Below are positions 29,501 to 38,887 of a stretch of DNA of 64,000 nucleotides, piece after piece. This DNA is from Falsirhodobacter sp. 20TX0035 (lineage in GTDB: Bacteria > Pseudomonadota > Alphaproteobacteria > Rhodobacterales > Rhodobacteraceae). The DNA is taken from positions 62,001 through 126,000 of the forward strand of contig NZ_JAQMHV010000001.1 in the NCBI RefSeq assembly GCF_028307215.1, written 5' to 3'. Each line of letters starts with the position of its first letter. Within the stretch, counting starts at the first letter, position 1. The notes under the pieces are model-generated. The model searched no databases. It saw only the letters and a program-made list of their open reading frames with translations, and was not told where the DNA came from. Both the position numbers and the translations under genes were made by a program.

Positions 29501-30246
29501 CCCAGACGGCCCAGCAGCGGCACGTTTTCCAGCAGGAAGAACGAGAACATGCTGAAGAGGCCCGTCACCAGCGCCACGCCGACAAGGATCAGAAGCGCGC
29601 CCATCGCCTTTTCGATCACGCCCATCCACGGCTTCAGCCGGTTCATCACGCCGATGGCGCGGTTGATGAACAGCGCGGCCAGAAGGAAGGGCAGCCCAAG
29701 CCCGATGGCATAGACGCCCAGCAGCGCCGTGCCGCGGGCGACGTTCGCCTCGGTCGCTGCCAGGGACAGGATGGCGCCCAGTTGCGGGCCGATGCAGGGC
29801 GTCCAGCCGAAGGCGAAGGCCAGCCCCAGCACATAGGCGCCCAGGGCGGTGCCGCCCTGATCGCCCGCATCCATCCGCGCCTCACGGTTCAGGAGGGGGA
29901 TGCGCAGCACGCCGATGAAGTGCAGGCCGAACAGGATCACCACGATCCCCGACACCTTGGTCATCACGTCCTGATATTGCAGAAGCGCGGTCCCGATGGC
30001 CGAGGCCGCGATTCCCAGGAACAGGAAGACGGTGGACAGGCCCATCACGAAGAACAGCGCCGGCAGCAGGATGCGGCGTCGCCCCCCCTGCCCGCGCATG
30101 TCGTTCATGCTGATCCCGCTCATATAGGCCAGATAGGGCGGCACGATGGGCAGCACGCAGGGGCTGAGGAAGCTGAGCACACCCGCCGTCAGCGCGATCA
30201 TCATCGCGGACAAAAGCCCGGCGTCCAACATGTCGAAATTGGCCAT
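29497..30246 (-). CDS. ccdA: CcdA-type cytochrome c biogenesis/thiol-disulfide transmembrane protein
   Basis: A 249-residue polytopic membrane protein with about six segments. The two redox cysteines sit in membrane motifs SFLSPCVLPIVPPY (first segment) and FGWTPCIGPQLG (fourth), as in CcdA/DsbD-beta. It transfers reducing equivalents from cytoplasmic thioredoxin to the periplasm for cytochrome c maturation and other disulphide reductions. ATG 30246 has AGGAGG upstream. No ccm genes are nearby. Confidence 0.92.
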   Translation of the reverse strand: MANFDMLDAGLLSAMMIALTAGVLSFLSPCVLPIVPPYLAYMSGISMNDMRGQGGRRRILLPALFFVMGLSTVFLFLGIAASAIGTALLQYQDVMTKVSGIVVILFGLHFIGVLRIPLLNREARMDAGDQGGTALGAYVLGLAFAFGWTPCIGPQLGAILSLAATEANVARGTALLGVYAIGLGLPFLLAALFINRAIGVMNRLKPWMGVIEKAMGALLILVGVALVTGLFSMFSFFLLENVPLLGRLG

Positions 30247-30322
30247 ATGCCCTCCTGATCCTCCATCGCATAACACGAACCACAGGCGGATCACGAGGGG
30301 GGCGGCGTCACTTCCGCGTGCA

Positions 30323-30348
30323 AAAAGGGCGCCCGAAGGCGCCCTTTT
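30323..30348 (-). terminator. Intrinsic terminator of rne
   Basis: An 11-bp perfect stem (AAAAGGGCGCC / GGCGCCCTTTT) with tetraloop TTCG (read on the minus strand) starts 12 bases after the rne stop, followed by a T tract. The flanking A and T runs would let it also act for the opposite strand. Confidence 0.88.
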
Positions 30349-30359
30349 CCCAGATCAGC

Positions 30360-32795
30360 TTACACGGCCCACCAGCCGCGGCGACGCGGCTTGGTGTCCT
30401 CCGCAGGCTCATCAGCCGGCGCAGGTTCGGGCGTGGCGACGGGTTCGGGCGTGGCCACCGGCGCGGCTTCGGCCACAGGCTCCTCCGCCATCGGCTCGGC
30501 CTTCTTGCGGCTGCGGGTGCGCTTGGGGGCCGCCTCCTCGGTGGCTTCGGCCGCGGGTTCGGCCTTCTTGCGTGTGCGCTTGGGGGCCGGGGCCTCCTCG
30601 GCCGCAGGCTCCGCCGCCTTGCGGGTGCGCGTGCGGGTCCGCTTCGGCGCGGCTTCGGCCACGACCTCGGCGTCCTCGGCCGTGGGCTCGGTCACGGGCT
30701 CGGCCTTCTTGCGGCTGCGCGTGCGGCGCTTCGGCTCGGCCACCACCTCGGCGGCAGGCTCTTCGACCGGCGCGGCGATGGGGGCGGGTTCGGGCTGCGG
30801 CTCGGGGTCGATCGGCGCTTCCGCGATCTCCTCGGCCACGCTGTCGCCACCGGCCGAATCCTCGTCCGACGCGGCTTCGGCCCCGGCGAGTTCCGCCTGG
30901 CCCGACCGGCGACGCCGACGACGACGGCGCTTCTTCTTGCCGCCACCCTCGCCCGGCTCCTCGGCTGTGTCCGCAGCGTCGACCGTTTCGGTCGCGTCCG
31001 ACATGTCCACGGTTTCGGTCTCGTCGACCTCCTCCGCAGCCACCGGCAGGTCCAGCTCTTCCTCTTCCACCAGCTCGCCCATCAGCGACGCATCGCCGGT
31101 GATGACCGAAGACGCCGGCACGATGCGCGTGGCCGTGTTGAACTTTTCGATCGAGTAATCAGGCGACACCAGATGCGGGTCCGCCTCGATCCGCACGGCC
31201 ATGCCATAGCGCGTCTCGATCAGCGCGATGTGCTCGCGCTTGTTGTTCATCAGGAAGTTCACGACCGCAACCGGCGCCTTCAGCAGCACCTCTTTCGACC
31301 GCTTGCGCGTGCCTTCTTCCTCCAGCTGGCGCAGGACCTGCAGCGACAGGCTGTCATCCGAACGGATGAGGCCGGTGCCGTGGCAATGCGTGCAGGGCTG
31401 GGTCGTGGATTCCAGCATGCCCGGATGCAGGCGCTGACGGCTCATCTCCATCAGGCCGAAGCCCGAGATGCGGCCTACCTGGATGCGCGCGCGGTCGGTC
31501 TTCAGCTTGTCCTTCAGGCGCTTCTCGACGGCGATGTTGTTCTTGCGCTCGTCCATGTCGATGAAGTCGATGACGATCAGGCCGGCAAGGTCGCGCAGGC
31601 GCAGCTGGCGGGCCACCTCCTCGGCGGCCTCCAGGTTCGTCTTCAGCGCCGTTTCCTCGATCGAGCCTTCCTTGGTCGCCCGGCCCGAGTTCACGTCCAC
31701 GGCCACCAGCGCCTCGGTCACGCCGATCACGATGTAGCCGCCCGATTTCAGCTGCACGATCGGGTTGAACATGCCACCCAGATAGCTTTCCACCTGATAG
31801 CGCGCGAACAGCGGCATGGGGTCGGCGTAGCGTTTCACCTGCCGCGCATGATCGGGCATGATCATCCGCATGAAGTCCTTGGCGGTGCGATAGCCTTCTT
31901 CGCCCTCGACCAGCACTTCCTCGATCTCAGAGTTGAAGAGATCGCGGATCGTCCGCTTGATCAGGTCGCCTTCCTCGTAGATCTGGGCGGGCGCCACCGA
32001 TTTCAGCGTCAGCTCGCGGATCTGTTCCCACAAGCGCATCAGGTATTCATAGTCGCGGCGGATCTCGGGCTTCGTGCGCTTCGATCCGGCGGTGCGGATG
32101 ATCAGGCCCGCGCCTTCCGGCACGGACAGCTCGGCCGCGATCTCCTTCAGCTTCTTGCGGTCGGCGGCCTGCGTGATCTTGCGGGAAATCCCGCCGCCCC
32201 GCGCCGTGTTCGGCATCAGCACGCAGTAACGACCGGCCAGCGACAGGTAGGTGGTCAGCGCGGCGCCCTTGTTGCCCCGCTCCTCCTTCACGACCTGCAC
32301 CAGCATGATCTGGCGGACCTTGACCACTTCCTGGATTTTGTAGCGGCGGGCGCGCGGCTTGCGGGGCGCGCGGATTTCCTCGCTCACATCCTCTTCGGCG
32401 ATCGACTCGATGTCGTCGGCCTCGTCGCCTTCTTCACCCTCTTCGGTGGACGCGGCGGCGGCCTCCTCGGCGTCCTGCCGCTTGGAGGCTTCCTCGTCGT
32501 CGCGGGCGAAGGCGCGTTCCTCGGCCAGCAGCGCCTCGCGGTCGGCCACCGGGATCTGGTAGTAGTCGGGATGGATCTCGGCGAAGGCGAGGAAGCCGTG
32601 GCGGTTCCCGCCGTAATCGACAAAGGCCGCCTGCAGCGACGGCTCCACCCGCATCACCTTGGCAAGGTAGATGTTGCCGGAAATCTGGCGCCTGTTTACG
32701 GTCTCGAAGTCAAACTCCTCGACCTTGTTTCCGTCCACCACGACGACCCGGGTTTCCTCCGGGTGCGTGGCATCGATCAGCATTTTCTTGGCCAT
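30360..32795 (-). CDS. rne: Ribonuclease E
   Basis: An 811-residue RNase E/G. The S1 domain holds a 60-residue acidic insertion (residues about 92-150, EEGEEGDEADDIESIAEED). The catalytic domain has VAVDVNSGR and ERKNNIAVEKRLKDKLK around residues 370-400 and the Zn-link CTHCHGTG near residue 455. The C-terminal 240 residues are low complexity: a polybasic GKKKRRRRRRRR stretch and then repeats of KRTRSRKKAEP separated by Ala/Glu, typical of a degradosome-scaffold tail. It cleaves single-stranded AU-rich RNA in mRNA decay and tRNA/rRNA processing. MAKKMLIDAT is the standard start. Confidence 0.96.
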   Translation of the reverse strand: MAKKMLIDATHPEETRVVVVDGNKVEEFDFETVNRRQISGNIYLAKVMRVEPSLQAAFVDYGGNRHGFLAFAEIHPDYYQIPVADREALLAEERAFARDDEEASKRQDAEEAAAASTEEGEEGDEADDIESIAEEDVSEEIRAPRKPRARRYKIQEVVKVRQIMLVQVVKEERGNKGAALTTYLSLAGRYCVLMPNTARGGGISRKITQAADRKKLKEIAAELSVPEGAGLIIRTAGSKRTKPEIRRDYEYLMRLWEQIRELTLKSVAPAQIYEEGDLIKRTIRDLFNSEIEEVLVEGEEGYRTAKDFMRMIMPDHARQVKRYADPMPLFARYQVESYLGGMFNPIVQLKSGGYIVIGVTEALVAVDVNSGRATKEGSIEETALKTNLEAAEEVARQLRLRDLAGLIVIDFIDMDERKNNIAVEKRLKDKLKTDRARIQVGRISGFGLMEMSRQRLHPGMLESTTQPCTHCHGTGLIRSDDSLSLQVLRQLEEEGTRKRSKEVLLKAPVAVVNFLMNNKREHIALIETRYGMAVRIEADPHLVSPDYSIEKFNTATRIVPASSVITGDASLMGELVEEEELDLPVAAEEVDETETVDMSDATETVDAADTAEEPGEGGGKKKRRRRRRRRSGQAELAGAEAASDEDSAGGDSVAEEIAEAPIDPEPQPEPAPIAAPVEEPAAEVVAEPKRRTRSRKKAEPVTEPTAEDAEVVAEAAPKRTRTRTRKAAEPAAEEAPAPKRTRKKAEPAAEATEEAAPKRTRSRKKAEPMAEEPVAEAAPVATPEPVATPEPAPADEPAEDTKPRRRGWWAV

Positions 32796-33132
32796 TGTGT
32801 TCCAATGCGCCCAAACAGACGTTTCTTCCCCGCAGGCGGGATCGGTCAGGCTGCGTGTGGCGGCTTGTAGGGGCGTGGATGCGCGGCGGACAGGGCATCG
32901 GGGCGCCGGAACGGCACCTCTCATCTCCTGTCATCAGTCCTGCGCCCATCGCGGTTCTGTCCCGGGCGCATCAGGCGCCCTGTTGATCGACCCGCCAAAG
33001 ACCCGGCGGGCAAATGTCGTGACCTTTCGGCCGAACTGCCATCTGCGTCCGCCAGAGGGGCGTCCCCCTTGGTCCTTCGCGGATGGCGAAACTGTGTGCA
33101 CGCGGCCCGCCTTCCGGCGCAAGGCTGCGTGG
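32796..33132 (-). promoter_or_regulatory. Long untranslated leader of rne
   Basis: About 340 bases between the candidate rne promoter and its start codon have no gene on either strand with a family match. It includes a GC hairpin GGGCGC/GCGCCC (32964-32980). In other bacteria the rne 5' leader is bound and cleaved by RNase E itself, so autoregulation is a reasonable guess, not something the sequence proves. Confidence 0.45.
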
Positions 33133-33138
33133 GTCCAA

Positions 33139-33167
33139 CAATAAGGGCAGCGTGGCTGAAAAGACAA
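33139..33167 (-). promoter_or_regulatory. Candidate promoter of rne
   Basis: On the minus strand TTGTCT (33162-33167) and TTATTG (33139-33144) are 17 bases apart; transcription would start at about 33132. It lies just upstream (in the minus direction) of the leader and downstream of the small lipoprotein gene. Confidence 0.4.
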
Positions 33168-33191
33168 TGGGTCTTTTCCACAGGCCCGCCG

Positions 33192-33458
33192 TCAGTTGAA
33201 CGCGCCGACTCCGCCGCCGATCATGCCGCCCGTCACAGGCTCGCCGCCCGTCAGCTCACCGGCGACCGCGCCGCCGATGGCGCCCGTGGCCTCCCGCTCG
33301 GGTTCGGCTTCGGTCTGGGGCTGGGTGGCCGGTGCGGGCCGGTCTGGCCGGCGCTCGGCGGTCTGGCCCGGCCCTTCGCCGCGCATCACGGCGCGCGGGC
33401 CGCCTTCATGGGGCGCGCAGGCGGCCACCAGCATCGACAGCATCAGGATACGCAGCAT
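33192..33458 (-). CDS. Small lipoprotein, glycine-rich
   Basis: An 88-residue protein with an N-terminal lipoprotein signal: MLRILMLSMLVAAC, with Cys14 after V-A-A as lipobox. The mature part is short and disordered (Pro/Glu-rich), ending in a Gly-rich segment (TGAIGGAVAGELTGGEPVTG) that recalls glycine-zipper motifs. No function can be given. GAGGA is upstream of the ATG. It lies between rne and the dctD-like gene, its leader overlapping the dctD terminator. Confidence 0.68.
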   Translation of the reverse strand: MLRILMLSMLVAACAPHEGGPRAVMRGEGPGQTAERRPDRPAPATQPQTEAEPEREATGAIGGAVAGELTGGEPVTGGMIGGGVGAFN

Positions 33459-33470
33459 CGGGTCCTCGTG

Positions 33471-33500
33471 AAAAAAGGGCGCGGGATGTGTCCCGCGCCC
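33471..33500 (-). terminator. Intrinsic terminator of the dctD-like gene
   Basis: A 10-bp perfect stem GGGCGCGGGA / TCCCGCGCCC with a 4-base loop (33487-33490) lies six bases after the regulator stop on the minus strand and is followed there by six T residues (33476-33471). Textbook rho-independent form. Confidence 0.92.
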
Positions 33501-33506
33501 ATCCTG

Positions 33507-34835
33507 TCAGACGTAGTCGGCCCGCTGCAAACTGTATTTGGCCATCTTCTCGTTCAGCGTGCGGCGCGGCAGGCACAGCTCCTCCATCACCGCGACGATG
33601 GATCCCTTGTGGCGGCGCATGGTGTTGTCGATCAGCATACGTTCGAACGCCTCGACGTAATCCTTCAGGGGTTTGCCCTCGGTCGTCAGCGCGGGGCCCG
33701 ACGCCTCGTTGTCGGCCATCAGCAGAGATGCGATGGAGCCCGATCCCCGGCGGTTCTGCAGCACCGCCCGTTCGGCGATGTTGACCAGCTGGCGCACGTT
33801 GCCAGGCCACGGGGCCTGCAGAAGCTGCGCCGCCTCCTGCGCGGTCACCTGCGGCGCCTCGCAGCCGTATTCCTCGGAAAACTGCTCCGACATGCGGGTG
33901 AACAGGGTCAGCATGTCCTCGCCCCGCGTCCGCAGGGGCGGCAGCACGATGGTCATGGCCCCCAGACGATAGAAGAGGTCGGGCCGCAGCACGTCCTCCA
34001 GCGTCTTGTCCGGGGCGTGCTGGTTGCAGATCGCGATGATCCGCGTTTCCGGTGGCACGTCCTGCCCGTTGATCAGCGTCAGAAGGCGCGATTGCAGCGG
34101 ATGGCTCAGCGCCTCCACATCCTCAAGGCACAGGGTGCCGCCGCGCGCCTCGTCCACCAGCGGCAGGCCGCCTTCCTCCACCGGGCCGAACAGCTTGGCC
34201 TGAAGCTGATCCTCGGTCCACGCCGCGCAGGAGATGGTGACGAACTTCTTGCCCGCGCGCGGCCCCACGGCGTGCAGCGCGTGCGCCACCAGCGTCTTGC
34301 CCGTTCCCGTCTCGCCGTCGATCAGCACGTGGCTGTCGGCCTGCCCCAGATCGAGGATGTCCTCGCGCAGCCGCTCCATCGCCGGAGAGGTGCCGATCAG
34401 CTTCTGCATGATGATGCTGGCGTCCGACAGTTCCCGCCGCAGGGCGCGGTTGTCCAGCGTCATCCGCCGCGCCTGCGTGGCCTTCTTGGCCAATTCGGTC
34501 ATGCGGTCGGGGTTGAACGGCTTTTCCAGAAAGTCGAAGGCACCCAGACGCATCGCCTCCACCGCCATGGGCACGTCGCCATGGCCGGTGATCATGATGA
34601 CCGGCAGACCCGAATCCAGCGACATGAACCGCTTCAGCAGCGCCATGCCGTCCATGCCCGGCATGCGGATGTCGCTGACGACGATGCCGGGATAGTCGGG
34701 GCCGATGGCCTTCAGCGCCTCCTCGGCCGACCCGTAGGTTTCGGCGTCAAACCCCGACAGCGCCAGCCACTGGCTGACCGACTGCCGCATGTCGGCCTCG
34801 TCGTCCACGATCGCGACCTTCATTGCTCGAGCCAT
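33507..34835 (-). CDS. DctD/NtrC-type response regulator with degenerate AAA+ domain
   Basis: A 442-residue regulator. The receiver domain has DDE (residues 11-13) and phospho-acceptor Asp55 (VVSDIRMPG). The AAA+ domain (about 140-380) keeps a Walker A (GETGTGKT, 174-181) and WPGNVRQL, but the GAFTGA sigma-54 loop is absent: the region after LFG reads PVEEGGLPLV. Walker B reads GTLCLEDV instead of GTLFLDEI, and sensor I ICN instead of ATN. The C-terminus is a Fis-type helix-turn-helix. Sigma-54 activation is therefore doubtful. It overlaps its cognate kinase unit by position (8 bases after the kinase stop). ATG 34835 follows GTGAGG. Confidence 0.87.
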   Translation of the reverse strand: MARAMKVAIVDDEADMRQSVSQWLALSGFDAETYGSAEEALKAIGPDYPGIVVSDIRMPGMDGMALLKRFMSLDSGLPVIMITGHGDVPMAVEAMRLGAFDFLEKPFNPDRMTELAKKATQARRMTLDNRALRRELSDASIIMQKLIGTSPAMERLREDILDLGQADSHVLIDGETGTGKTLVAHALHAVGPRAGKKFVTISCAAWTEDQLQAKLFGPVEEGGLPLVDEARGGTLCLEDVEALSHPLQSRLLTLINGQDVPPETRIIAICNQHAPDKTLEDVLRPDLFYRLGAMTIVLPPLRTRGEDMLTLFTRMSEQFSEEYGCEAPQVTAQEAAQLLQAPWPGNVRQLVNIAERAVLQNRRGSGSIASLLMADNEASGPALTTEGKPLKDYVEAFERMLIDNTMRRHKGSIVAVMEELCLPRRTLNEKMAKYSLQRADYV

Positions 34836-34843
34836 ACAAAACC

Positions 34844-36607
34844 TCACTCAGCTGCTTTCAATCGATCTTGAAGTAAGGGCAGCTGCACTTCGAAAACAGC
34901 CCCGCCCCCTTCGGCATTCGTCGCCGTCAGCCGTCCGCCCAGATCCTTCACGATCCCTGACGAGATCGCGAGGCCCAGTCCGACCCCCTCGCCCGGCTTC
35001 TTCGTCGTGTAGAACGGCTCGAACAAATTGCCCAGGTCAGCGATCCCGGGGCCACTGTCGCGCACGCGCAGGCTGACTGTCTGGCCCTCCTCCAGCGTGA
35101 TGTCGATCCGGGGGGCGGCGACGTCCTTGGTGGCGTCCAGCGCGTTGCGCAGCAGGTTGATGATCACCTGTTCCAGCCGCAGCCGGTCGGCCAGCACCAT
35201 CACCGGCTTGCGCGGGATCTGGCGGTTGATGCGGACCACGCGCACCTTCAACTGCGGTTCCATCATCGACAGCGCGCCCGACACGCAATGGCGCACGTCC
35301 ACCGGCTCGAACGCCTCGCCGCCCTTGCGGGCGTAGGATTTCAGCTGGCGGGTGATGGCACCCATCCGTTCGATCAGGTCGTCGATGCGCTGGAACGAGG
35401 ACATCGCCTCCTCGGTCCGCTTGCGCTGCAACAGAAGGCGCGCGCCGGCCAGATAGGTCTTCATCGCGGCCAAGGGCTGGTTCAGCTCGTGGCTGACGGC
35501 GGCCGACATTTCGCCCAAAGCCGCCAGCTTCGACGATTGCGCCAGCGTCGCCTCGGCCGAGGCCAGCTCCTTCTGGGCCTTTTCCCGTTCGGAGATCTCG
35601 CGCTGCAGGCGCTGGTTCAACAGCCGCAGTTCCGCGGATTCGCGCTGGAGCGACAGGCTGCGCGACCAGGCGCGGCGCGACAGCATGTAGAAGGTCGCGG
35701 CCATGAGGATCGCGAAGCCCATGATCTCCAGCGCCAGAACCGCGTTCACGCGTTCGCGCACGCTGTCATAGGCGGTGAAGGTGATCAGCCGCCAGCCGCG
35801 GAAGGGCACGCGGGCGTCGGCGCGCAGCACGGCCTCGCCGGCCAGATAGGCGTCCGGCGGCTCCTGCGCCCAGTCGGCCGTCAGCTGGAACGCCCGCCGG
35901 ATGGCGGAGGGCGGATCCTGCACGGCCAGCGCCTCGGCCAGCTTCAGGCCCCGCCAGCGCGGTTCGGTGGCGAGGATCACGACGCCTTCGCTGTCTGTCA
36001 CCAGAACCGCGTCCTGAAGCCCGGCCCAGGCGCGTTCGTATTTCATCAGGTCCACGGCGATGGCCACGACCCCGATCACCTGCCCGTCCTGCACCACGGC
36101 GCGGGAATAGGTGAAGTCGAACGCCCCTTCCGTGCGGCGCGTGGCCGAAAACACCGTGTCCTTGGTGCGCATCGCGTCCACGAAGAACGCGTCGTTGCGA
36201 TAGTTGGTGCCCAGCAGGTTGCGGTTCGTCGCCCCGACCACCCGTCCCGACCGGTCCAGCAAAGAGATGGAGGCCGACCCGATCTCCGTCTGGAACGAGA
36301 TCAGCCGCTGCGACGTCGCCACGTAGTCGTTGGAGGACAGCGCCCCGATCAGGGCGGAGTCCCGCGCCAGCAGCAGCGGCACGACCGAGGTGCGCTGCAA
36401 CTCGTTCAGCAGGTTGCCCGCGTACAGCGCCATGCGCACTTCGGCGCTGTTGCGCGTGGTTTCCGTGGCGCGTTCGGTCATCCAGCGGTTGGTGACCAGC
36501 ACCATGGTCACCGCGATGACCGTCAGGACCACAAGGACGATCCGCAGCCGCCACGAGATTCCCGGGCGTGCGTCTCCATCCTCGTCGCTCTGGTCGCGCT
36601 TCAACAT
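34844..36607 (-). CDS. DctB-like sensor histidine kinase
   Basis: A 587-residue membrane kinase. Two membrane segments (about 20-42 and 280-305) flank a periplasmic double-Cache-type domain (GSASISLLDRSGRVVGATNR, DFTYSRAVVQDGQVIGVVAI) of the DctB C4-dicarboxylate sensor family. A coiled coil (RLLNQRLQREISEREKAQKE) leads to the H box SHELNQPLAAMKTYLAGARL and an ATPase domain with N, G1 and G2 boxes (NLLRNALDA, DSGPGIAD, GVGLGLAIS). It should phosphorylate the adjacent regulator. ATG 36607 has no clear ribosome binding site and a TTG at 36661 is an alternative. No dicarboxylate transporter is adjacent. Confidence 0.86.
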   Translation of the reverse strand: MLKRDQSDEDGDARPGISWRLRIVLVVLTVIAVTMVLVTNRWMTERATETTRNSAEVRMALYAGNLLNELQRTSVVPLLLARDSALIGALSSNDYVATSQRLISFQTEIGSASISLLDRSGRVVGATNRNLLGTNYRNDAFFVDAMRTKDTVFSATRRTEGAFDFTYSRAVVQDGQVIGVVAIAVDLMKYERAWAGLQDAVLVTDSEGVVILATEPRWRGLKLAEALAVQDPPSAIRRAFQLTADWAQEPPDAYLAGEAVLRADARVPFRGWRLITFTAYDSVRERVNAVLALEIMGFAILMAATFYMLSRRAWSRSLSLQRESAELRLLNQRLQREISEREKAQKELASAEATLAQSSKLAALGEMSAAVSHELNQPLAAMKTYLAGARLLLQRKRTEEAMSSFQRIDDLIERMGAITRQLKSYARKGGEAFEPVDVRHCVSGALSMMEPQLKVRVVRINRQIPRKPVMVLADRLRLEQVIINLLRNALDATKDVAAPRIDITLEEGQTVSLRVRDSGPGIADLGNLFEPFYTTKKPGEGVGLGLAISSGIVKDLGGRLTATNAEGGGAVFEVQLPLLQDRLKAAE

Positions 36608-36653
36608 CGGCGCAGGATATTCCCGCGCCGGCACACCCTCAAGCGGGGTTCGA

Positions 36654-37322
36654 TCAGGCAAGCGCCATCCTGCCCAGAAGCGCGTCGAACAGCGCCCGGC
36701 CGTCGCCGCTGCCCAGCATCGGGTCCATCGCGCGTTCGGGATGCGGCATCATGCCCAGCACCCGGCGGTTGGCCGACAGGATGCCCGCGATGTCGTTCAT
36801 GGCCCCGTTGGGGTTGTCCAGATAGGTGAAGGCGATGCGATCCTCGTCCGCCAGCTGCGCCAGCGTGTCGGGATCGGCGGTATAGTTGCCGTCATGATGC
36901 GCGATCGGCACGGTGATGGACGCGCCCTCGGCATAGCCTTGCGTGAACACGCTGTCCGCGGTGTGGACCTTCAGGTGCACCTGCCGGCAGATGTATTTCA
37001 GACCCGCATTGCGCATCAGCGCGCCCGGCAGCAGGCCGGTTTCCGTCAGGACCTGGAAACCGTTGCAGATGCCGATGGCATAGCCGCCCCGTTCCACATG
37101 CGCGGCCAGCGCGGTGGAGATGGGTGAGCGTGCCGCGATCGCGCCGCAGCGCAGGTAGTCGCCAAAGGAAAAGCCGCCCGGCACGCCCACCACGTCCACG
37201 CCTTCGGGCAGCGCCGTTTCCTTGTGCCACACGGTCACGACCTCGGCCCCCGCGTCACGGAAGGCGACGGCCAGATCGCGGTCGCAATTGGACCCGGGAT
37301 AGGTGATGACGGCGGCTTTCAT
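36654..37322 (-). CDS. purQ: Phosphoribosylformylglycinamidine synthase subunit I (glutaminase)
   Basis: A 222-residue class I glutamine amidotransferase: [20 protein letters not shown], nucleophile Cys in [11 protein letters not shown] near residue 86, and [11 protein letters not shown] with the His/Glu. It supplies ammonia to PurL in step four of purine synthesis, with PurS as third subunit. Its gene lies 15 kb away from purC-purS, with which it usually shares an operon in related bacteria; here it lies just upstream of the DctB-like kinase and may be transcribed with it. Confidence 0.96.
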   Translation of the reverse strand: MKAAVITYPGSNCDRDLAVAFRDAGAEVVTVWHKETALPEGVDVVGVPGGFSFGDYLRCGAIAARSPISTALAAHVERGGYAIGICNGFQVLTETGLLPGALMRNAGLKYICRQVHLKVHTADSVFTQGYAEGASITVPIAHHDGNYTADPDTLAQLADEDRIAFTYLDNPNGAMNDIAGILSANRRVLGMMPHPERAMDPMLGSGDGRALFDALLGRMALA

Positions 37323-37539
37323 GGGGCGAAACCTTTGGCTGGAAGGATTGCGCGTGCCATAGCGCAAAGCGCCGCGCGTGGCCAGAGGCTTGACTTTCGG
37401 GGACGGATCGGCCATCTGAGGGCCAACCGACCGCCGCTGCCGCGTGAGCAGCCGACAAAGGCACGGTCATCCGGTTCCCACGATCACGCAGGGGTCCGCG
37501 GCAATTCCGCCGCACACCACCGCCAATCAGGGATATCCC

Positions 37540-38844
37540 ATGACGACCTTCGCCGATCTCGGCCTCAGCGAAAAGCTGCTGAAAGCCCTTTCCAACACGA
37601 AACTGACCACGCCGACCCCGATCCAGGAACAGGCGATCCCCCACATCATGAAGGGTTCGGACCTGATGGGCTTGGCCCAGACCGGCACCGGCAAGACGGC
37701 GGCCTTCGGCCTGCCGCTGCTGCACCGCATCCTCGACATCGGCCACCCGCCGGGGCCGAAGAACGTGCGCGCGCTGATCCTTGCGCCGACGCGGGAACTG
37801 GTCACCCAGATCTCCGACAACCTGACGATGTTCACCAAGGGCACGCCCGCCAAGGTCACGACCGTCGTGGGCGGCGCGTCGATCTTCCGTCAGGCCGAAC
37901 GCCTCGCACGCGGCACCGACGTGCTGGTGGCCACCCCGGGCCGCCTGATCGACCTGCTGGAACGCGGCGACGTGAACCTGGACCAGTGCGGCTATCTGGT
38001 GCTGGACGAGGCTGACCATATGCTGGACATGGGCTTCATCCATTCGCTGCGGAAGATCGCGAAATACATCCCGCTGCGCCGCCAGACGATGCTCTTCTCG
38101 GCCACCATGCCGAAGGACATCGAGGAGCTGGCCCAGACCTACCTGCGCAACCCGGTGAAGGTCCAGGTCTCGCCCCCCGGCAAGCCGGCCGACAAGGTGA
38201 CGCAGGCCGTGCATTTCACCCCGCAGGGCGACAAGGCCAAGCTGCTGGAAGGCTACCTGAAAGAGCATCCGGGCGAGCGGTCCATCGTCTTCGGCCGCAC
38301 CAAGCACGGGTCGGAAAAGCTGATGAAGCTGCTGGTCAGTTGGGGCTTCAAGGCCGGGTCCATCCACGGCAACAAGTCGCAGAACCAGCGCGACCGCACC
38401 CTGACCGAATTCCGTGAAGGCACGGTTGAGGTTCTTGTGGCCACGGACGTCGCGGCCCGCGGCATCGACATCCCGGGCGTGAAGCATGTCTACAACTACG
38501 ACATGCCGAACGTGGCCGAAAACTACGTCCACCGCATCGGCCGCACAGCCCGCGCCGGCACCGAAGGCCGCGCCATCGCCTTCTGCGCCCCGGCCGAGAT
38601 GGGCGAGTTCCGCGACATCGAGAAGCTGCTGAAAAAGGCGATCCCGGTGATCGGCGGCGCCCCCTGGGCCGCGTCCGACGTGGCGGCGGTCCCCAAGCCC
38701 GGCCAGAACCGCGGCGCCCGCCCGCAGCACAAGCCGCGCGGTCACGCCCCGGGCAAGCCCGACGCCTCCAAGGCCAAGCCGCGACCGCCCCGCCCGCAGG
38801 GCAAGCCGGGTGGCGCCACAGCCCCACGCCGCGCCGCGCGCTAA
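37540..38844 (+). CDS. DEAD-box RNA helicase (RhlE-type)
   Basis: A 434-residue helicase with all motifs in order: Q motif ([12 protein letters not shown]), Walker [30 protein letters not shown] ([13 protein letters not shown]), SAT, and [10 protein letters not shown]. The last 60 residues are a Lys/Pro/Arg-rich tail ([15 protein letters not shown]) typical of RhlE-type proteins. It remodels structured RNA; the sensor of cold or ribosome assembly is not visible here. ATG 37540 starts [10 protein letters not shown], the usual N-terminus, with AGGGA upstream. Divergent from purQ. Confidence 0.92.
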   Translation: MTTFADLGLSEKLLKALSNTKLTTPTPIQEQAIPHIMKGSDLMGLAQTGTGKTAAFGLPLLHRILDIGHPPGPKNVRALILAPTRELVTQISDNLTMFTKGTPAKVTTVVGGASIFRQAERLARGTDVLVATPGRLIDLLERGDVNLDQCGYLVLDEADHMLDMGFIHSLRKIAKYIPLRRQTMLFSATMPKDIEELAQTYLRNPVKVQVSPPGKPADKVTQAVHFTPQGDKAKLLEGYLKEHPGERSIVFGRTKHGSEKLMKLLVSWGFKAGSIHGNKSQNQRDRTLTEFREGTVEVLVATDVAARGIDIPGVKHVYNYDMPNVAENYVHRIGRTARAGTEGRAIAFCAPAEMGEFRDIEKLLKKAIPVIGGAPWAASDVAAVPKPGQNRGARPQHKPRGHAPGKPDASKAKPRPPRPQGKPGGATAPRRAAR

Positions 38845-38887
38845 GGGGACACTTCCCCACCGCTTCGCCCTGCGCTATGGGATGCGC

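Noticed and set aside
30318-32870. 850-codon plus-strand frame over rne
   Set aside because: Low-complexity Arg/Leu-rich mirror of the RNase E gene, without a start signal; RNase E is certain on the other strand.
33069-34871. Plus-strand frame over the response regulator
   Set aside because: Antisense of a well-recognised gene with GC-rich codon bias; no domain match.
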